A DNA stretch of 64,000 nucleotides, taken from assembly GCA_024684375.1 (NCBI GenBank), contig JAIKWZ010000051.1, positions 62,001-126,000 of the forward strand, written 5' to 3'. Numbering within the stretch: the stretch's first letter is position 1; each line of letters begins with the position of its first letter. A model generated the notes under the pieces. That model did no database searches and was not told the origin of the DNA. It worked only from the letters and a program-made list of their open reading frames with translations. This DNA is from Clostridiales bacterium. Its GTDB lineage: Bacteria; Bacillota; Clostridia; Christensenellales; Aristaeellaceae. Position numbers and translations under genes: made by a program. This document shows positions 59,747 through 64,000 of the stretch, one piece after another.

Positions 59747-62125
59747 ATGACCGAAAAATACCGGCTCAAGCTGGAATACGATAAAATACTCAATATGCTT
59801 AAGGACTGCGCGGTGTCCGATATGGGCAAAGCGCGCTGCCTTGAGACGCTTCCGGCAGACAACATAAAGGACGTGTCGCGCCTGCAGCAGGAGACCGACG
59901 AGGCGCTTAACGTGATCGCGTATACCGGCGGCAACCCAATGACGCCGTTTGACGATGTGAGCGAGTACCTAAAGCTGGCTCAGGTAGGCTCGGTGCTGAG
60001 CATGAAGGCGCTGCTCAAGATCGCGGGGGCGCTTTCCGCTGCCCGCAGTGTGAGGCGCAGCCTGATAACCGAGAGGGAGGACACGCCGATTTTAAGCGAG
60101 ATGGCCTCCCGCATCGCGACTGACAGGTCGCTTGAGGAGGAGATCACTTCTGCCATCATCTCCGAGGACGAGATGAGCGACCATGCTTCACCGGAGCTTT
60201 ACGACATCCGCAGACACATCCGTCAGGTCAACGACAGGGTGAGGGAAAAGCTGAACGGCTTTATCCATTCCTCCGCCATGCAGAAGTACCTTATGGACAG
60301 CATCATAACTGTCCGCAACGGCAGGTACGTGATACCGGTGAAGGCTGAGTACCGCCAGCAGGTGCCCGGTCTGGTGCATGACCAGAGCGGTTCCGGCTCC
60401 ACGGTGTTCATTGAGCCTATCAGCGTGGTGGAAGCGGGCAATGAGCTGAAAGAGCTAATGCTCAAGGAACAGCGGGAGATCCAGCGCATTTTAAGGGATT
60501 TTACCCTCCGCATTGCGCCCGAAGCGTCGCTTATCAAAAGCAGCCTGGACATTATGGCGAACCTGGATCAGTTGTTCGCACGTGCGTTCCTGGCCAGAAG
60601 CATGAACGCCAACCCGCCCAAGATCAATGACAGGGGAGTCGTCCGGCTTAAAGAAGCGCGTCATCCACTGCTGGATCCGCTTAAGGTGGTCCCCCTGACT
60701 ATCTGGCTGGGTGAGGATTTTACCACCCTTGTGATAACCGGCCCCAATACCGGCGGCAAGACTGTCACGCTCAAGACCGTAGGCCTGCTTACGCTTATGG
60801 CTCAGGCGGGCATGCATATCCCCGCCGCATACGGCAGCGAGGTCGCCGTGTTCGACGAGGTATTCGCGGACATAGGTGACGAACAGTCGATCGAGCAAAG
60901 CCTTTCCACCTTCTCCAGCCACATGACCAACATAGTACAGATACTGGACAGCGTTTCCGAGCGCAGCCTGGTGCTGTTTGACGAGCTGGGCGCGGGCACC
61001 GACCCTACCGAAGGCGCGGCGCTGGCGATGAGCATATTGGAGACGCTGCTCAGACGGCGCGTGCGAACGCTGGCCACAACGCATTATTCCGAACTGAAAG
61101 CCTTCGCCCTGAACACCATAGGGGTCGAAAACGCGTCAGTGGAGTTTGACGTGGAAAGCCTGCGTCCAACCTATCGTCTTTCCATAGGCGTACCGGGCAA
61201 GTCCAACGCGTTTGAGATCTCACGAAAGCTTGGACTGAGTCCGGAGATCATCTCCGACGCTTCCGAACGGCTGAGCCGCGACCAGATCCGTTTTGAGGAC
61301 GTGATCGCCAACGCGGAGTATCATCGCGCCATCGCAGAGAAAGAACGCGTCCTTGCCGAGGAAGCGCACAGGGAGACCATGCGCATACGCGCGGAGGCTG
61401 AAAAGGAAAAGAAACAGCTGGAATCCCAGAGGGAGGAAATGCTCAAAAAGAGCAAGGAAGACGCCAAAAAGCTGCTCAAGAAGGCGCAGACCGAGGCCGA
61501 AACGATCATTTCGGAGCTGAAAAAAGCCCGAAACGCCTCAGGACTCAAGGAGCATGAGCTGCACGAGATGCGCAAGCGCCTTCAGGACGGCATTGACGAA
61601 ATGGGCGAAGGGCTCGCGGCCGCAAGACCCCAGGGAGGCACTCGTCCCGAAGCTTTGAAGCCCGGCGACAGGGTGTTCCTCGAGAAACTGGGTACCGACG
61701 CTACCGTGCTCACCGCTCCCGACGCGAAGGGCGACATGAGCGTACAGGCGGGGTCTATGAAGCTGAAAGCAAACATAAAGGAAGTGCTTCTGAGCGCCGC
61801 GAAACCCGCTGAAAACGCAAAGAAGAGCAGATACGAACCGAAAAAGCCCTCCGGAAGCAGCATACAGATCTCCCAGAGGCGTGGGGAAATGGAACTGGAC
61901 TTAAGGGGAATGACTGTTGAGGAGGCCCTGAACGAAATGGGTCTGTTTATAGACGGGGCTCGCCTGAACAGCATCAAAAACTTTTCCATCATCCACGGCA
62001 AGGGCACCGGCACGCTCAGGAGCGCGGTGCAAAATGAGCTTAAGCACATTCCTGACGTTAAAGAATTCCGTCTGGGCCGCTACGGAGAGGGCGAGGACGG
62101 CGTAACGATAGTAACACTAAAGTGA
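59747..62125 (+). CDS. mutS2: MutS2 (ribosome-collision / recombination ATPase)
   Basis: The 792-aa protein lacks the MutS mismatch-binding N-domain and has a core, ATPase with Walker A GPNTGGKT (about 332-339), Walker B LFDELGAGTDP and a long coiled coil (about 520-600). A KOW-like segment and a C-terminal Smr domain (about 715-792, MELDLRGMTVEEALNEM and IIHGKGTGTLRSAV) follow. In Bacillota it splits collided ribosomes or suppresses recombination. It is three bases after the U32 gene. Confidence 0.95.
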   Translation: MTEKYRLKLEYDKILNMLKDCAVSDMGKARCLETLPADNIKDVSRLQQETDEALNVIAYTGGNPMTPFDDVSEYLKLAQVGSVLSMKALLKIAGALSAARSVRRSLITEREDTPILSEMASRIATDRSLEEEITSAIISEDEMSDHASPELYDIRRHIRQVNDRVREKLNGFIHSSAMQKYLMDSIITVRNGRYVIPVKAEYRQQVPGLVHDQSGSGSTVFIEPISVVEAGNELKELMLKEQREIQRILRDFTLRIAPEASLIKSSLDIMANLDQLFARAFLARSMNANPPKINDRGVVRLKEARHPLLDPLKVVPLTIWLGEDFTTLVITGPNTGGKTVTLKTVGLLTLMAQAGMHIPAAYGSEVAVFDEVFADIGDEQSIEQSLSTFSSHMTNIVQILDSVSERSLVLFDELGAGTDPTEGAALAMSILETLLRRRVRTLATTHYSELKAFALNTIGVENASVEFDVESLRPTYRLSIGVPGKSNAFEISRKLGLSPEIISDASERLSRDQIRFEDVIANAEYHRAIAEKERVLAEEAHRETMRIRAEAEKEKKQLESQREEMLKKSKEDAKKLLKKAQTEAETIISELKKARNASGLKEHELHEMRKRLQDGIDEMGEGLAAARPQGGTRPEALKPGDRVFLEKLGTDATVLTAPDAKGDMSVQAGSMKLKANIKEVLLSAAKPAENAKKSRYEPKKPSGSSIQISQRRGEMELDLRGMTVEEALNEMGLFIDGARLNSIKNFSIIHGKGTGTLRSAVQNELKHIPDVKEFRLGRYGEGEDGVTIVTLK

Positions 62126-62140
62126 AAGAGGTACCTGATA

Positions 62141-63247
62141 ATGAAAAAGCTGCTTGCGCTGATGCTTTTGATCACGCTGCTGGTCCCGGTATTCGCCGCG
62201 GGGGAAACGGCAGGTACGGACAGGCTAACGGAGAGCCTTTTGTACAACAATCCGCTCCCGGAGATATTTGAAAGGGTGTCGCCCTCAGTGGCGGTGCTGG
62301 CGGTAGTCAGCTATACCTGGGACAAGGCGACCGATTCAGTAAAAAAGCAGGAAAAAGGCTCAGGCAGCGCGGTCTATATAAAAGAAGGCGGTTATTTCCT
62401 CACCAACCATCACGTGATCGACGGCGCGGACGAATTGGAGATACGCCTGAGCGACGGCAGAGTGCTTGAGGCTGAGCTGGTAGGCTCCGACGAGGCGGCG
62501 GACGTGGCGGTCGTAAAGGTGAACGAGCAGCTTGACCTTACGCCGGTCAAAATCGGCAAGTCCTCGGAGCTCAAGGTGGGCGAGATCGTGCTGGTCATCG
62601 GCACTCCGCTGAGCTGGGAAATGATGTACAACACCTTGACTTCCGGCATAGTGTCCGGGCTCGACAGGGACGAAGCGGATTACGAATCCACCCGCGCCAT
62701 AGGCCTGATACAGATCGACGCCGCGGTCAACCCCGGCAATTCGGGAGGCGCCCTGCTGAACCTTAACGGCGAGATCGTAGGTATCCCATTTATGAAATAC
62801 ATGGGCTACTACTATAAGGACGCCAACAACGAGGATTTCGTTGTCTACGAGGGGCTGGCATTCGCGGTGCCGATGGACGTCGCCTGGCCCATCGCCGAAA
62901 GCATAATCGCTACCGGCGCTTACAAGCGTCCCCGTTTCGGAGTGAGCGTGACCGACAACGAGGGCCCAGAAGAGCCGCTTAAGAATTATCCGCCCGCCGG
63001 ATTGCTTATCAACGAGGTGGAAAAGAACGGCTCCGGCTACAAGGCCGGCCTGAGGAGCGGAGACGTGATCACCCATGTTAACGGGGTAAGGGTCAAGAAC
63101 TTCAGGGATTACACCAAAATAGTGGACAAGCTGGCCGAGGGTGAAAGCTTCACCATCAGCGTGGTGCGCTACAAGGATCAGGACGGCAAGGACCTCAAAA
63201 AGTTCGTTAAGCTTGAGCTTACCGTCACTCTGGAAATGATAGATTAA
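62141..63247 (+). CDS. Exported HtrA/DegP-like serine protease with PDZ domain
   Basis: The 368-aa protein has a signal peptide (about 1-20, KKLLALMLLITLLVPVFAAG), a trypsin-like domain with catalytic H91 (FLTNHHVI), D121 (AADVAVVKV) and S201 (NPGNSGGAL), and one PDZ domain (about 268-355, AGLRSGDVITHVNG). The likely place is outside the membrane, where it degrades damaged exported proteins. AAAGAGGT lies upstream, 16 bases after mutS2. Confidence 0.92.
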   Translation: MKKLLALMLLITLLVPVFAAGETAGTDRLTESLLYNNPLPEIFERVSPSVAVLAVVSYTWDKATDSVKKQEKGSGSAVYIKEGGYFLTNHHVIDGADELEIRLSDGRVLEAELVGSDEAADVAVVKVNEQLDLTPVKIGKSSELKVGEIVLVIGTPLSWEMMYNTLTSGIVSGLDRDEADYESTRAIGLIQIDAAVNPGNSGGALLNLNGEIVGIPFMKYMGYYYKDANNEDFVVYEGLAFAVPMDVAWPIAESIIATGAYKRPRFGVSVTDNEGPEEPLKNYPPAGLLINEVEKNGSGYKAGLRSGDVITHVNGVRVKNFRDYTKIVDKLAEGESFTISVVRYKDQDGKDLKKFVKLELTVTLEMID

Positions 63248-63258
63248 GGGAGCAGAGT

Positions 63259-64000
63259 ATGGCACTGCTGGAAGTTGGTTTTTTCTCCGAGGTTCTGGGA
63301 ATGTGCACGCGTATGAACGTGATCCTGCCCCAGACTGCTCCGGGGATGATAGGGGTAGACACCCCTTCACGCACGCAAAAGTGGAAGGTGCTGTACCTTC
63401 TGCACGGTTTAAGCGACGATCACACCATCTGGGAGCGCAGGACCAGCATTGAGCGCTACGTTAGCGACCTCCCCCTCGCGGTAGTTATGCCGGAGACACA
63501 GAGGGGCTGGTATACGGATATGCACCACGGTTTCAAATGGTTCACCTTCTTTACCACAGAGCTTCCCAGAGTAGTCAGAGACTTCTTCCCTTCCGTGTCC
63601 GACAGAAAAGAGGACACATTCGTTGCGGGGCTGTCTATGGGAGGCTACGGTGCGCTGAAGCTTGCGCTTTCCCGTCCGGACCTGTTTTCAGCCGGAGCCA
63701 GCCTGTCCGGTGCCGTGGACGTGGCGGAGATCTGCGAAAGCCAGGCAAAGGAAGGAAACCATGAAGCGTATGATGTGATGGGCGACGTCAGCAAGGTACG
63801 CGGAAGCGGAAACGACCTGTTTGCCCTGTGCGAAGGCTTCGATCATGTGAAAAACACGGCGCCCAGGCTGTTCATGTGCTGCGGTACTGAAGATATGCTG
63901 TACTGGCAGAACGTGCGCCTGAGGAACCACATTAAAGGGCTGCCTTTCGACCTGACGTACGAGGAAGAACACGGCGTCCACTGCTGGGCGTACTGGGACA
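63259..64000 (+). CDS. Esterase D-like alpha/beta hydrolase (partial, 3' end missing)
   Basis: The frame runs off the window end after 247 codons. It has the alpha/beta hydrolase pattern of the esterase D family: VLYLLHGLSDDHTIWERR, PLAVVMPETQRGWYTDM, and the nucleophile elbow GLSMGGYGALKLA (S126). A likely catalytic His follows in EEHGVHCWAYW near the end. Related enzymes are feruloyl or acyl esterases and S-formylglutathione hydrolases. The start is an ATG with GGGAG upstream. It is 11 bases after the protease gene. Confidence 0.85.
   Translation, partial: MALLEVGFFSEVLGMCTRMNVILPQTAPGMIGVDTPSRTQKWKVLYLLHGLSDDHTIWERRTSIERYVSDLPLAVVMPETQRGWYTDMHHGFKWFTFFTTELPRVVRDFFPSVSDRKEDTFVAGLSMGGYGALKLALSRPDLFSAGASLSGAVDVAEICESQAKEGNHEAYDVMGDVSKVRGSGNDLFALCEGFDHVKNTAPRLFMCCGTEDMLYWQNVRLRNHIKGLPFDLTYEEEHGVHCWAYWD

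Overview
The window looks like a fairly GC-rich Bacillota chromosome, probably a gut-type Clostridia. The reasons are the rimP-nusA-ylxR-ylxQ-infB-rbfA-nrnA-truB order, MutS2, a U32 peptidase, an LCP cell-wall ligase, AddB and strong AGGAGG ribosome sites. No rRNA or species marker is present, so the genus is not called. A complete siphovirus-type prophage occupies most of the first two thirds (about 1460-39404). It sits in the 3' end of a tRNA-Pro(CGG) gene and is bounded by a perfect 47-bp direct repeat; the unit is 37,898 bp.

Left host flank (1-1459): the 3' end of a GH4-type glycosidase gene and a Gfo/Idh/MocA oxidoreductase, converging on a 32-bp perfect palindrome.

Prophage. The minus-strand lysogeny block holds a tyrosine integrase, a three-gene toxin / Xre antitoxin / SecB-like chaperone operon (a TAC-type module), and a CI-like repressor that faces a Cro-like gene across three related operator-like sites. 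Rightward early genes follow: RecT, a YqaJ exonuclease, a DnaD-like initiator with iteron-like repeats inside it, a DnaC-type loader, a VRR-NUC nuclease, a MazG-like enzyme, SSB, and a sigma-region-4-like late activator. A minus-strand hicAB pair and a 5 x 9-bp iteron array separate early from late genes. The late block runs TerS, TerL, portal, a MuF-type minor capsid protein with a C-terminal nuclease-like domain, a degraded toxin/immunity cassette array, lysis genes, scaffold, major capsid, connectors, tail genes, a 1,686-aa tape measure, and tip/fibre proteins.

Right host flank (39363-64000): tRNA-Pro and tRNA-Thr, an unusual DnaQ-like exonuclease fused to a RelA/SpoT-like HD domain, pyrR behind a leader with a terminator, a GT2-GtrA glycosyltransferase, a Cof-type phosphatase and MATE transporter, the rimP-to-truB translation cluster leading into addB, then an LCP protein, U32 peptidase, mutS2, an HtrA-like protease and a truncated esterase gene.

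The most interesting points are the TAC operon, the MuF toxin with an orphan tip cassette sharing the fusion-junction sequence, two similar antisense small-RNA candidates in that cassette array, five copies of a palindromic element of which two are translated in frame inside capsid genes, the candidate replication origin inside the initiator gene, and the exonuclease-HD fusion.
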